A program made the translations under genes and the position numbers. A stretch of DNA of 64,000 nt from contig NZ_JAGYVZ010000006.1 in the NCBI RefSeq assembly GCF_018380615.1, forward strand, positions 124,001 through 188,000, given 5' to 3'. Under the pieces are notes generated by a model. That model was not told the DNA's origin. It saw only the letters and a program-made list of their open reading frames with translations, and searched no databases. This document shows positions 27,067 through 35,295 of this stretch, piece by piece. The stretch is from Flavobacterium psychroterrae (lineage in GTDB: Bacteria > Bacteroidota > Bacteroidia > Flavobacteriales > Flavobacteriaceae). How positions within the stretch are numbered: position 1 is the first letter of the stretch; each line of letters starts with the position of its first letter.

Positions 27067-28131
27067 ATGAAAAATCACCTAAAAATAGTATCATTCCTGT
27101 TATTGCTAAATATGAGTGCATTTGCTCAAAAAGAAGAGCTAAAAGAAGCGCAAAATAACTATGCAAAAGGAAAAAATCAGGAAGCACTAGCAATTTTGAA
27201 AAAAATTGAATACCAAATTATAAATGCACCTGATGATGTAAAAACCGAATATTTTTTTACAAAAGGAAATGTTTGTAAAGATTTAGCAGCTAAAAATACC
27301 GATGCTGCGGCAAATTTCTCCCTTGCGGCCAGCGCTTATCAAGATGTACTTTTGTATGAAAATGAATCCCGTGTTTATAAATTTGCCTTCAAAGCGAGTT
27401 CGTCATTAAAAGAGATGAAATCAAAATTAGTAGATGGAGCATACAACGATTACAAAGCAGGGAAATTCAAAGAAAGTTCAGATAAGAGTTATGAAGTTTA
27501 CTTGTTTGACAAGAAAGACACTTTAAATCTTTATAACGCTGCATCTTCATCATTATCAGCTAAAGATTATCCTTCATCAATCAAATATTTTGAGCAGCTT
27601 AAAAAAATAAATTATACTGGAAAAGGAATGATTTTTTATGCTACAAACAAAAAAACAAAAGAAGAAGAATCTTTTACTTCCATTAGTGCCAGAGAAATAA
27701 GTGTTAAGGAAGGATTGTATGAAAAGCCAAGAAACTTTTTTCCGCCTTCAAAAAAAGAAGAAATATTAACTTCATTAGGATATGCTTATTTAGAGAGCAA
27801 TGATTATTGCAGTGCAGAAAAATATTATGAAGAAGGATTACAAACAAACGAAAAATGTATGGATTGTTACATCAATCTCGTATACGTTAAAATAGAACAA
27901 AAAAAGCAAATAGTAGATAAAATGGCAGCTTTAGGCAACAGTCCGGCCGAAATGAAGCAATATGATGTATTAGACGCTCAAAAAGACGAAGTTGTAAAAA
28001 GTGCAATTCCATATCTTAAAAAAGCACTAATAATAGAGCCAAAAAACGAAAGTGCGGCCAAATCACTATTAGGAATATACAGATCGCTTAATATGACAAA
28101 TGAATACAATGCCTTGAAAAGCAGTATGTAA
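27067..28131 (+). CDS. Tetratricopeptide-repeat protein, exported
   Basis: 354 residues with a signal peptide (about 1-21, ending SAFAQ). Helix-turn-helix repeats of TPR type run over most of the chain, for example EAQNNYAKGKNQEALAIL at the start and GYAYLESNDYCSAEKYYEEG (about 240-260). CSAEKYYEEGLQTNEKCMDC carries three Cys that could form periplasmic disulfides. TPR proteins of this kind act as protein-protein scaffolds in the periplasm. No partner can be named from the neighbours, which are endonuclease III (opposite strand) and the sigma factor. Confidence 0.75.
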   Translation: MKNHLKIVSFLLLLNMSAFAQKEELKEAQNNYAKGKNQEALAILKKIEYQIINAPDDVKTEYFFTKGNVCKDLAAKNTDAAANFSLAASAYQDVLLYENESRVYKFAFKASSSLKEMKSKLVDGAYNDYKAGKFKESSDKSYEVYLFDKKDTLNLYNAASSSLSAKDYPSSIKYFEQLKKINYTGKGMIFYATNKKTKEEESFTSISAREISVKEGLYEKPRNFFPPSKKEEILTSLGYAYLESNDYCSAEKYYEEGLQTNEKCMDCYINLVYVKIEQKKQIVDKMAALGNSPAEMKQYDVLDAQKDEVVKSAIPYLKKALIIEPKNESAAKSLLGIYRSLNMTNEYNALKSSM

Positions 28132-28166
28132 AATCAGTACTTAAAGGAAACAATAGAACAAAGCTG

Positions 28167-28823
28167 CTAAATTTTCTTTTTAGCAGCTTCTTCTATTAAA
28201 GATCTTTTTCCAACTGTTCTAGTTATTATATCCTTCTCTAAATTCCAGCCTCTTGCAGGCGAATATTCACGTCCGTACCAGATAATTTGTAAATGTAAAT
28301 CATTCCATATCTCTCTTGGAAACAATCTTTTAGCATCTTTTTCAGTCTGCACCACATTCTTGCCATTCGAAAGATTCCATCTGTGCATCAATCTGTGAAT
28401 ATGAGTATCAACAGGAAAAGCAGGAACGCCAAAAGCCTGTGACATCACTACGCTCGCTGTTTTATGACCAACAGCCGGCAAAGACTCAAGAGCTTCAAAA
28501 CTTTGCGGCACTTTCCCATCGTATTTATCAATTAAAATATGAGACAAACCATAAATTCCTTTTGATTTCATAGGCGATAAACCACAAGGACGAATAATTT
28601 CCTTGATCTCCTCAACAGACATTTTAATCATATCATACGGATTATCAGCCTTTGCAAAAAGCAACGGCGTTATTTGGTTCACGCGCACATCTGTACATTG
28701 CGCCGAAAGCAAAACTGCGATTAACAAAGTATATGGGTCTTTATGATCTAATGGAACAGGTATAGTAGGGTAGAGTTCTTTTAACGTATTTATAACAAAT
28801 TGTACGCGAGCTTCTTTATTCAT
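28167..28823 (-). CDS. nth: Endonuclease III family DNA glycosylase lacking the Fe-S cluster cysteines
   Basis: 218 residues. It removes oxidised pyrimidines from DNA by glycosylase/AP-lyase action. The helix-hairpin-helix LPAVGHKTASVV carries the catalytic Lys (K121) and FPVDTHIHRL the catalytic Asp (D139), both as in E. coli Nth. The C-terminal part that normally holds C-x6-C-x2-C-x5-C is here WYGREYSPARGWNLEKDI with no cysteine at all; only C43 and C80 remain in the protein. The 4Fe-4S cluster must therefore be absent while the active site is intact. The gene converges with the TPR gene and diverges from bcp. Confidence 0.9.
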   Translation of the reverse strand: MNKEARVQFVINTLKELYPTIPVPLDHKDPYTLLIAVLLSAQCTDVRVNQITPLLFAKADNPYDMIKMSVEEIKEIIRPCGLSPMKSKGIYGLSHILIDKYDGKVPQSFEALESLPAVGHKTASVVMSQAFGVPAFPVDTHIHRLMHRWNLSNGKNVVQTEKDAKRLFPREIWNDLHLQIIWYGREYSPARGWNLEKDIITRTVGKRSLIEEAAKKKI

Positions 28824-28945
28824 TTCCGTATTTTTAGAGTCGTAAAAATAGCATTATTTTAATTGTAAATGGTGAATTGTAAAATTTTGAATGGTTAATG
28901 AGTGCAACAATCCAAGAAGTCTAATAATCTAAAAATCCAAAATAA

Positions 28946-29398
28946 ATGACAACATTAAAAGCAGGCGATAAAGCCCCAAATTTCTCAGGCGTAGATCAGG
29001 ACGGAAAAGCACATACATTGGCAGATTACGCTGGGAAAAAATTAGTAGTTTTCTTTTATCCAAAAGCCAGTACGCCAGGTTGTACAGCAGAAGCTTGTGA
29101 TTTAAGAGACAATTTTGAGCGTTTTAAAGCAAATAATTATGAACTTCTTGGCGTAAGCGCTGATAGTCAGAAAGCACAGTTGAAATTCAAAGACAAATAC
29201 GAATTGCCTTTTCCATTATTAGCAGATGAAGATAAATCGGTAATAAATGCATTTGGAATTTGGGGACCTAAAAAATTCATGGGAAAAGAATATGACGGAA
29301 TTCACAGAACCACTTTCGTAATTGATGAAAACGGAATTATCGATGAGGTAATTTCACAAGTAAAAACCAAAGAACACGCAGCGCAGATTTTGAAATAA
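28946..29398 (+). CDS. bcp: Thioredoxin-dependent thiol peroxidase, Bcp/PrxQ type
   Basis: 150 residues, the normal Bcp length. The PxxxTxxC active site reads PKASTPGC with peroxidatic Cys46, and the resolving Cys51 lies five residues later, the PrxQ arrangement. GIWGPKKFMGKEYDGIHRTTFVID is a conserved Bcp segment near the C-terminus. The enzyme reduces hydroperoxides in the cytoplasm, using thioredoxin for recycling. It is divergent from nth. The short spacer between them (28824-28945) contains AATTGTAAA and CTAATAATCT words. Confidence 0.95.
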   Translation: MTTLKAGDKAPNFSGVDQDGKAHTLADYAGKKLVVFFYPKASTPGCTAEACDLRDNFERFKANNYELLGVSADSQKAQLKFKDKYELPFPLLADEDKSVINAFGIWGPKKFMGKEYDGIHRTTFVIDENGIIDEVISQVKTKEHAAQILK

Positions 29399-29683
29399 AT
29401 CTTTTGTTTAAAGAGTTTCTTGTTTCAGGTTTTCTTTGTTTCAGGTTTCAAAACTTGAAATTTAATTGGTCATATTTTTGTCAAAGTTTATCGCCCAGAC
29501 AGAAATATTATTTTGCAAAAAAGCCTATTCACTTCAATTGTGTCATTTTGACGAAGGATAAATCACATCTAGTATTCGGCAAAGATTGGCGAAATTAGTT
29601 GCGGAGTTTCCTGTGTGATTTCTCCTTCGTCGAAATGAAAAATTTGGAGAAAACCTGAAACCTGAAGCAAAAAAACATGAAAC
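29399..29683. repeat. Nested inverted repeats, including dispersed-type arms with GACGAAGGA
   Basis: The inner arms are 29541-29567 (contains TTTTGACGAAGGATAAATC) and 29614-29638 (contains GATTTCTCCTTCGTCGAAAT), inverted copies with few mismatches. The outer words TTTCAGGTTTC (29420-29450) pair with GAAACCTGAAGC (29655-29670). An open frame at 29404-29598 covers the left part but has no support as a gene. The arm sequence looks like the TCGACGAAGGAGAAATC repeat that I recall as frequent in Flavobacteriia intergenic DNA. Confidence 0.6.
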
Positions 29684-29713
29684 AAAAAAAAAGTCCCAAA
29701 TGGGACTTTTTTT
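29684..29713. terminator. Bidirectional terminator between bcp and the 29716 gene
   Basis: AAGTCCCA and TGGGACTT form an 8-bp stem flanked by an A-run on the left and a T-run on the right, so it can terminate both convergent genes. It ends immediately next to the stop of the minus-strand gene. Confidence 0.85.
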
Positions 29714-29715
29714 AA

Positions 29716-31176
29716 TTAATTATTTTGTTCAAATTCTATTTGAGGATGATACCCAAAAAGATGATGTTCTTTTATAATTTCAGCAACTCCTGACGGAAGC
29801 ATCGGCTCCCAGCCAGATTTTCCTTGGCTGATCATTTTTAAGACTTCACGAGAGAATACATTTAATATTTCCGGATTATAATCTACAATATCTACCACTT
29901 TTCCGTTGAATTTAAAGAATTTGTATAACTCTTTCATTCTTGGATGTACCTTTAAATTATCAGATGTAATGATTTCTCCATTATCGCCCAACATTGGATA
30001 TAAAAATACCTTCATATCGCGGTAAAATAACTTTCCGAAAGCTTCAAGGATTCCACCACTTAAATGACGGTAATATTTCTCATCAAAAATATCAATTAAA
30101 TTATTTACACCCATTGCTAATCCCATACGGGCTTTAGTATAATTGGCAAAATATTCAACCACTTTATAATATTCCTGAAAGTTCGAAATCATAACTGTTT
30201 GACCTAAAGAACAAAGTAATTCGGCTCTGTCCATAAAATCACGTTCATCAATTTCACCATCAGAACGTAAATTCGAAAGTGTAATTTCAAAAACTACCAA
30301 CGTATTTTCTTTTTCAACCTTGTTTTCTTCAAGAAACATTTTCAATGATTTCTCATACATATCAAGGTTTACATTTGTAACGGGACGAAAACTTCCTCTA
30401 AAAGCAAGAAGATTTTTTTTGTATAAAATAGCAGCCGGTAAAACATTTTTCCCTTCAGGGTTAAACATCACCGCATCCGTCATTCCGTTTTTAACCAGTT
30501 GCAAACTCATTAAACGATTATCAACATCAGCAAAACGAGGTCCTGAGAAGTTTATAGTATCAATTTCGAGTTGGTCTTTGTCTAAATGATCGTATAAATA
30601 ACGAAGTAATCGTTTAGGATCATTGTATTTGTAAAAAGCACCGTAAATTAAGTTTACACCTAAAATCCCCAGTGTTTCTTGTTGAAGTCTTGCATCAGTT
30701 TCTTTAAAACGAATGTGTAGAATAATTTCGTTATAAGCTTCGTCAGGTTCAATTTGGTATCGAATTCCAACCCAGCCGTGACCTTTAAATTGTTTGGCAA
30801 AATCTATTGTGGCAACAGTGTTGGCGTAACTGAAAAAAAGTTTTGTAGGATGTTTTTCTCTGCTTAAACGCTCTTCAATAATCTGACCTTCAAGAGTCAG
30901 CATTTTTTTTAATCGTTCTTCGGTTACGTAGCGCCCATCATTTTCAATTCCGTAAACGGCATCACTAAAATCTTTGTCATAGGCAGACATTGCTTTTGCA
31001 ATAGTTCCCGATGAACCTCCGGATCTGAAAAAATGCCTGACAGTTTCTTGTCCAGCCCCAATTTCAGCAAATGTTCCGTAAATATTCTCGTTTAAATTAA
31101 TGCGTAACGCTTTGTCTTTTATAGAAGGAATCTGTTCGATGACCTTGTCACCTTTGAGTTTTATTTCTGTACCCAT
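29716..31176 (-). CDS. Conserved protein of unsettled function (no barrel, no signal peptide)
   Basis: 486 residues, cytoplasmic by appearance. Conserved-looking stretches are YGTFAEIGAGQETVRHFFR (about 33-51), GGSSGTIAKAMSAYDKDFSD (about 53-72) and GVNLIYGAFYKYNDPKRLL (about 172-190). I recognise it as a widespread family that has received conflicting automatic labels. Nothing in the sequence supports a transporter or receptor: no hydrophobic leader and no beta-barrel pattern. GAGQETV resembles a nucleotide- or SAM-binding turn, but that is speculation. It has its own likely promoter and stands alone. Confidence 0.6.
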   Translation of the reverse strand: MGTEIKLKGDKVIEQIPSIKDKALRINLNENIYGTFAEIGAGQETVRHFFRSGGSSGTIAKAMSAYDKDFSDAVYGIENDGRYVTEERLKKMLTLEGQIIEERLSREKHPTKLFFSYANTVATIDFAKQFKGHGWVGIRYQIEPDEAYNEIILHIRFKETDARLQQETLGILGVNLIYGAFYKYNDPKRLLRYLYDHLDKDQLEIDTINFSGPRFADVDNRLMSLQLVKNGMTDAVMFNPEGKNVLPAAILYKKNLLAFRGSFRPVTNVNLDMYEKSLKMFLEENKVEKENTLVVFEITLSNLRSDGEIDERDFMDRAELLCSLGQTVMISNFQEYYKVVEYFANYTKARMGLAMGVNNLIDIFDEKYYRHLSGGILEAFGKLFYRDMKVFLYPMLGDNGEIITSDNLKVHPRMKELYKFFKFNGKVVDIVDYNPEILNVFSREVLKMISQGKSGWEPMLPSGVAEIIKEHHLFGYHPQIEFEQNN

Positions 31177-31198
31177 TTTATTTTAAATAGATTTGTTA

Positions 31199-31206
31199 CA
31201 AAGTTA
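31199..31206 (-). promoter_or_regulatory. Possible -7 element (TAACTTTG) for the 29716-31176 gene
   Basis: The minus strand reads TAACTTTG, 22 nt before the ATG at 31176. It matches TAnnTTTG. It lies back to back with a plus-strand box at 31241-31248. Confidence 0.4.
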
Positions 31207-31240
31207 GCAAATTAGGGTTCTAATGAAAGAGAAATAATCC

Positions 31241-31248
31241 TATTTTTG
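31241..31248 (+). promoter_or_regulatory. Possible -7 element (TATTTTTG) for the MBL-fold hydrolase gene
   Basis: TATTTTTG precedes the TTG start at 31267 by 18 nt. The context AATAATCCTATTTTTGTA closely resembles AATAATCCTATATTTGTA before the lipoprotein gene at 32588, which strengthens both as promoters. Confidence 0.45.
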
Positions 31249-31266
31249 TAAAAAAAATAAGTTCAA

Positions 31267-32031
31267 TTGAAGGTACATTTTTTAGGCACCGGTACATCTC
31301 AAGGTATTCCGATTATCGGAGTCGATCATCCTGTTTGTAAAAGCACTGATCCTAAGGATAAAAGGCTCCGCGTATCCATCTGGATTACATGGAACGAGCA
31401 TTCTTATGTAATCGATTGCGGACCTGATTTCAGGCAGCAAATGCTTTCTTGCGGATGCAATCATCTTGATGCAATCCTGTTTACACACGAACATGCAGAT
31501 CATACGGCAGGTTTAGACGACATTCGTCCGTTTAATTTCAGGCAGGGAGAAATTCCTGTTTATGCACATCAGCGAGTAATTGATAATTTAAAACGTCGTT
31601 TTGATTACGTTTTTGAAACCGTAAACAAATATCCCGGCGCTCCAAGCGTCAAAACAATCGAGGTGGTGAACAACGAACCTTTTAAGGTTGGAGATAAAAC
31701 GGCAATTCCCGTAAATGTCATGCATGGCGATTTACAGGTTTTTGGTTATCGTATTGATGATTTTGCTTATTTAACCGATGTTAAGACTATTCATGAAACC
31801 GAAGTTGAAAAACTAAAAAACCTTAAGGTTTTAGTAGTAAATGCTTTGCGTGTAGAACCGCATGATACACATTTTAATTTGCAGGAAGCACTGGATTTTA
31901 TAAATTTGGTGAAGCCCGAAGTGGCTTACTTAACGCACATTAGCCACGTTTTAGGCTTTCACGAAGAAGTACAAAAACAGCTGCCGGAAAATGTTTTTCT
32001 TGCTTACGACAATTTACAAATTACAATTTAA
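31267..32031 (+). CDS. MBL-fold metallo-hydrolase, PhnP/RNase Z-like
   Basis: 254 residues from a TTG start; the family opening MKVHFLGTGTSQGIPIIG follows directly, so no better start exists. The metal-binding motif THEHADHTAGLDD (H74, H76, D78, H79) and a later VMHGDLQVFGYR and LTHISHVLGFHEE supply the remaining ligands. The GTGTSQG...CNCxVC-like opening with conserved Cys (CKSTDPKDKRLR, then CGPDFRQQM) fits the PhnP-like phosphodiesterase branch. The substrate is unknown. It leads a short run of plus-strand genes (32044, 32588). Confidence 0.85.
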   Translation: MKVHFLGTGTSQGIPIIGVDHPVCKSTDPKDKRLRVSIWITWNEHSYVIDCGPDFRQQMLSCGCNHLDAILFTHEHADHTAGLDDIRPFNFRQGEIPVYAHQRVIDNLKRRFDYVFETVNKYPGAPSVKTIEVVNNEPFKVGDKTAIPVNVMHGDLQVFGYRIDDFAYLTDVKTIHETEVEKLKNLKVLVVNALRVEPHDTHFNLQEALDFINLVKPEVAYLTHISHVLGFHEEVQKQLPENVFLAYDNLQITI

Positions 32032-32043
32032 TTATACCACAAA

Positions 32044-32547
32044 ATGAAAAAATCCTTAATGCTTTATCTATTTATCCTTGCGATATTAATGAATGTTTTT
32101 ACTTATATGTTTTACAGCAGAGAAGTGAAATTTGGGCAAGAAAGATATGATAAAACCACTAAGAAGCTAAGAGACAGTATTAATACAGTAACAACAAAAT
32201 TAGCTGACGCTGATTATTTTTCCTTAGAACACAACGAAAATGCACAGAATTACTTTGATAACAGCGCAACTGGAGGAAAGGTAATTCTATATGAAAAATT
32301 GATTCCGGTTGTAACAGAGAAGTTATTGGATTTAAATGCAAACCCAAAAGGGAATCCCTATACAGGACAAGATAAAATAGGGCCAAATAAATTTATAATC
32401 AATAAAGTTAAGATTTTAAACCACAGATGGATCATCGCAGATTATAGCAACGGAGAAATATGGGGAGAAGTATTATTGAAATATTTTGTTGCTGATGATG
32501 AAAGTATAAGTTTTGAAGTAATTCAAACCTGGCTATATCAAAAATAG
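32044..32547 (+). CDS. Hypothetical membrane-anchored protein
   Basis: 167 residues. One N-terminal helix (about 4-24, LMLYLFILAILMNVFTYMFY) is followed by a coiled-coil-like stretch (KFGQERYDKTTKKLRDSINTV shape, about 29-52) and a soluble domain ending NGEIWGEVLLKYFVADDES...IQTWLYQK. The topology is a periplasmic domain on a single anchor. I do not recognise a functional family. It starts 12 nt after the MBL-fold gene and is probably cotranscribed. Confidence 0.6.
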   Translation: MKKSLMLYLFILAILMNVFTYMFYSREVKFGQERYDKTTKKLRDSINTVTTKLADADYFSLEHNENAQNYFDNSATGGKVILYEKLIPVVTEKLLDLNANPKGNPYTGQDKIGPNKFIINKVKILNHRWIIADYSNGEIWGEVLLKYFVADDESISFEVIQTWLYQK

Positions 32548-32559
32548 AAAGAATAATCC

Positions 32560-32567
32560 TATATTTG
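32560..32567 (+). promoter_or_regulatory. Possible -7 element (TATATTTG) for the 32588 lipoprotein gene
   Basis: TATATTTG lies 20 nt before the ATG at 32588 and its surroundings copy those of the box at 31241-31248. No -33 TTG is obvious. Confidence 0.45.
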
Positions 32568-32587
32568 TAGAATTAAATTATAGGATT

Positions 32588-33016
32588 ATGAAAAAAATAT
32601 TTTTATTTTCAATTATTATTGGTCTTTTATTCTCTTGCGCTAAGAAAGTTTCGGAAGAGAATAAAACCCCAAAATCACCAGAAGCAAAACGAGTTGTAGT
32701 TGGTGGAGATTCAGACGCTCACGGATGCAAAGCTTCGGCAGGTTATACTTGGTCAGGTCTTAAAAAAGAATGTGTCCGACTTTTTGAAGTGGGTACAAAA
32801 TTAGCTCATGCTGAAGACGGAAAAACTTATTCAACAGTAGCGTATGTTATTTTTGATGGAAATAAAGCTGAACTTTTTCTCGATACTCAAAAAGAACCAA
32901 TCCTTTTAGAAAAAAAATCCGAAGGTGATTCCTGGATAAAAGGCGATCTTCAATTAATTCCCTGGAAAGGTTATGTATTGAAAAAAGGAGGTAAAATTAT
33001 TTATATAGGACAGTAA
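32588..33016 (+). CDS. Small hypothetical lipoprotein
   Basis: 142 residues with a lipobox (GLLFSCAK, Cys about 17). A polar linker leads to HGCKASAGYTWSGLKKECVR (about 45-64), a two-Cys motif that could form a disulfide loop. The small beta-rich domain after it contains YVIFDGNKAELFL and ends GGKIIYIGQ. I have seen this Cys-containing motif in other Bacteroidota lipoproteins but cannot give a function. It is followed by a convergent terminator. Confidence 0.6.
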   Translation: MKKIFLFSIIIGLLFSCAKKVSEENKTPKSPEAKRVVVGGDSDAHGCKASAGYTWSGLKKECVRLFEVGTKLAHAEDGKTYSTVAYVIFDGNKAELFLDTQKEPILLEKKSEGDSWIKGDLQLIPWKGYVLKKGGKIIYIGQ

Positions 33017-33031
33017 TAGTTTACAGTTTCA

Positions 33032-33070
33032 GTCGCAGTTTTTCAGTTTGAAACTGCGGCTTTTGTTTTT
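33032..33070. terminator. Terminator between the convergent 32588 and 33083 genes
   Basis: GTCGCAGTTT pairs with AAACTGCGGC (one G-T pair) over a 9-nt loop, followed by TTTTGTTTTT. The preceding words TTTACAGTTTCAG belong to the TTTCAGTC/ACTGTAAAC word family also seen at 12745 and 50050. Confidence 0.75.
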
Positions 33071-33082
33071 ATTATCTTTGTA

Positions 33083-33676
33083 TTATTGATTATTAAAAAA
33101 ATCCTTCATCATTTTTGAACTTTCCTCAGGATTTCTTATTGAAACAAAATCACCATTTTCATCTATTGTAAAATGTCCTTTAAAAGCTTCGGGCATTGCA
33201 TTATACTGTTCATTGACTTGCTTCAAAGTTTCTTTAAAACAATTGTAATTATATTTTTCCACTAAATAAGGCAAAGAGTTTTGTCCTCTTAAAAGTTCGT
33301 ATTCCTGATAATTATAAGGTGTTGTTTCTTGTCTTTTTGATAATGTCTGATCGAATTTCTGCAATAGTTTTTCTATTTCTTTTTCGCTTACAAATTTAGA
33401 AAGTCCACGAAGAGCGTAGATTTTCATGTCCAGATATCTTTCTTTTCTGTACGCCTTATTAAAGAAATCTTCTAATTCAGGAAATTCAAAATCATATAAT
33501 AACCGTAATATTTTATTCCTGATGTCAAGTTGTTTTGTGCCCGAATAAATTCTTGTTAAGTGAACCAAGTTATCCTTATCAATGAATTTTTTATCTAAAG
33601 AAAATAACGCATTTCTAAAGTTGACATTTGATTCCTTTATTTTCTCTTCAGTTAATATAGCTGGGAAATTACTCAT
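33083..33676 (-). CDS. Hypothetical alpha-helical (HEAT-like) protein
   Basis: 197 residues, no signal peptide. Helical pairs such as IRNKILRLLYDFEFPELEDFF and YLDMKIYALRGLSKFVSEKEIEKLL (about 50-120) look like HEAT-type repeats, as in binding scaffolds. The C-terminal part (FTIDENGDFVSIRNPEES) is different and may be a small beta hairpin. It pairs with the TPR-like gene 51 nt upstream (33728-34369), also minus strand. Both are AT-rich and look like accessory genes. Function unknown; an immunity-type role is only a guess. Confidence 0.5.
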   Translation of the reverse strand: MSNFPAILTEEKIKESNVNFRNALFSLDKKFIDKDNLVHLTRIYSGTKQLDIRNKILRLLYDFEFPELEDFFNKAYRKERYLDMKIYALRGLSKFVSEKEIEKLLQKFDQTLSKRQETTPYNYQEYELLRGQNSLPYLVEKYNYNCFKETLKQVNEQYNAMPEAFKGHFTIDENGDFVSIRNPEESSKMMKDFFNNQ

Positions 33677-33727
33677 TATTAGATTTTAGTATTTCTAATG
33701 ATACATAAACTGTAAATTAGAACTTAT

Positions 33728-34369
33728 TTAATAATTATTACTGCGAGCCATTTCATCAAGAAAATCATCTCTCTCTGAAACAATTCCTAAATATTTATGA
33801 TATCTTAATCCTGAAGTCGAGGCTTGTGCATTTTTATCTGCTAATTCAGCATATTTATTTGCAATTTCAGTTTTAGAATTATACTTATTAATTATTGAAA
33901 GTATTGAAAAAACTTTATATTTTTCAAGAGGGAATAATAAGTGAGATACATTTTGTTCAAGTATCTCTTCAACAATTGTATATAAATTCTTAAATTGATT
34001 TTTGATAATCAATTCAGAATATTTTAAATAAGCATCAGTTTTGACACTTATATAAATTTTTTCCAAATCAATTGCGTGTTTATAACATTCGATTGATTTT
34101 TCAATGTCATTTTCTAATAAATAAATATCTCCAAAAATGCTAAAAATAGTACTTTTATAAAAAATATCTTCTGGATAATCAGTTAATATTTTCTGCAGTA
34201 AGACTTTTGCAATATTTAGAAGATAAATTTCCTTAGTATCAACTAATTCAATTGCTTGGATCTTTAAATATTGGGCACGACCACTTTTTCTTGCACGTCC
34301 AAGTTTGGCAAAGAATTCTTCTTCATCAATTTTTGTCCATGATTTTCTTCTGTACCATTCTATAGCCAT
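33728..34369 (-). CDS. Hypothetical TPR-like helical protein
   Basis: 213 residues, no signal peptide. The start MAIEWYRRKSWTKIDEEEFF is followed by RARKSGRAQYLKIQAIELV. Tandem helices then resemble TPRs, for example FGDIYLLENDIEKSIECYKHAIDLE (about 90-115). The end, SGLRYHKYLGIVSERDDFLDE, also looks conserved. I associate this pattern with small cytoplasmic TPR proteins of accessory regions, without a known partner here. The gene neighbours an HEAT-like ORF and an esterase. Confidence 0.5.
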   Translation of the reverse strand: MAIEWYRRKSWTKIDEEEFFAKLGRARKSGRAQYLKIQAIELVDTKEIYLLNIAKVLLQKILTDYPEDIFYKSTIFSIFGDIYLLENDIEKSIECYKHAIDLEKIYISVKTDAYLKYSELIIKNQFKNLYTIVEEILEQNVSHLLFPLEKYKVFSILSIINKYNSKTEIANKYAELADKNAQASTSGLRYHKYLGIVSERDDFLDEMARSNNY

Positions 34370-34420
34370 ATTGATAAGTTTTTATATTCTTAAGAATGAA
34401 GTTTTATATAAAATAAAAAA

Positions 34421-35065
34421 CTACTCCACCAGCCAATTCTTAAAATCGAAGAAATTTTGCGGGGCAACTCCATGACCAACAGGATATTCTTTATAAGTAA
34501 CCGGAATATTTAATTTCTCCAGAATTGCAGGAGTTTTTCTCGCCCAATCAATCGGTATTACCTGATCTACAGTTCCATGTGAAGCGAATATTTTTAGGTT
34601 TTTAAAGTCGTTTTGTTCAAAACCTTCTTTGATAATTTCGTCGTTAAAATAACCACTCATTGCCACAACTCGCTGAATTTTTTCAGGATATGAAAGTGCC
34701 ACTGCATAACTCAAAATAGAACCTTGGCTAAAGCCGACTAAAGTTATATTATTAGCATCAATAGGATAATTTGCTACTAATTCGTCTACAAAAGCTGCAA
34801 TTGCATCACGTGAAATCTTTGCCTGTTCGTTATCTGAAAATTTATTCTGATCAGCATCAAAATTAATTGCGTACCAGGCATATGCACCATATTGTAAATC
34901 ATAAGGAGCACGAGCAGAAATAATATAATAATTATCAGGCAGTTCAGTAGCAAACGAAAATAAATCAGCTTCGTTACTTCCATATCCGTGTAGTAAAAGT
35001 AAAACAGGATTTTTATCTAAGATAACTTTTGGTTCTTGTATTTTATATTCTAAGGATAGATTCAT
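34421..35065 (-). CDS. Phospholipase/carboxylesterase-type alpha/beta hydrolase
   Basis: 214 residues, the usual size of the YpfH/carboxylesterase-2 family. LLLLHGYGSNEADLF supplies the oxyanion-hole segment, GFSQGS the nucleophile elbow (S113), and GTVDQVIP and GHGVAP the acid and base (D167, H198). There is no signal peptide, so it is cytoplasmic. It probably cleaves short acyl esters or lysophospholipids. It lies downstream of the Tic20-like gene on the same strand, with a 230-bp spacer (35066-35295) of degenerate words (AATCCGCGTCATCTGTG, CACGGATTTAACGGAT) between. Confidence 0.85.
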   Translation of the reverse strand: MNLSLEYKIQEPKVILDKNPVLLLLHGYGSNEADLFSFATELPDNYYIISARAPYDLQYGAYAWYAINFDADQNKFSDNEQAKISRDAIAAFVDELVANYPIDANNITLVGFSQGSILSYAVALSYPEKIQRVVAMSGYFNDEIIKEGFEQNDFKNLKIFASHGTVDQVIPIDWARKTPAILEKLNIPVTYKEYPVGHGVAPQNFFDFKNWLVE

Positions 35066-35295
35066 TTTTTAATTGTGAATTGTAAGTTGTGAATTGTAAA
35101 TTTTCAACTTTGAGATTATTATAATAAAAAATCTGTTTTTATCTGCGTTTTTGCTTGCAAATCCGCGTCATCTGTGTGCTAAAATTATACGCTGATAAAA
35201 CAGCTTCGCAAGCGAAAACACGGATTTAACGGATTACTTTTTTTTGGAATTTGGAATTTTAAAATTTGAATTTTAGTTTCAATTGTAATTTAAAT

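Noticed and set aside
26957..27193. Minus-strand hydrophobic frame overlapping the start of the TPR gene
   Set aside because: It is antisense to the signal peptide of a well-supported gene; the hydrophobicity is a mirror effect of AT-rich codons.
29404..29598. Open frame of 64 codons after bcp
   Set aside because: It runs through nested inverted repeats, has no family resemblance and no upstream signal. The reading frame is probably accidental.
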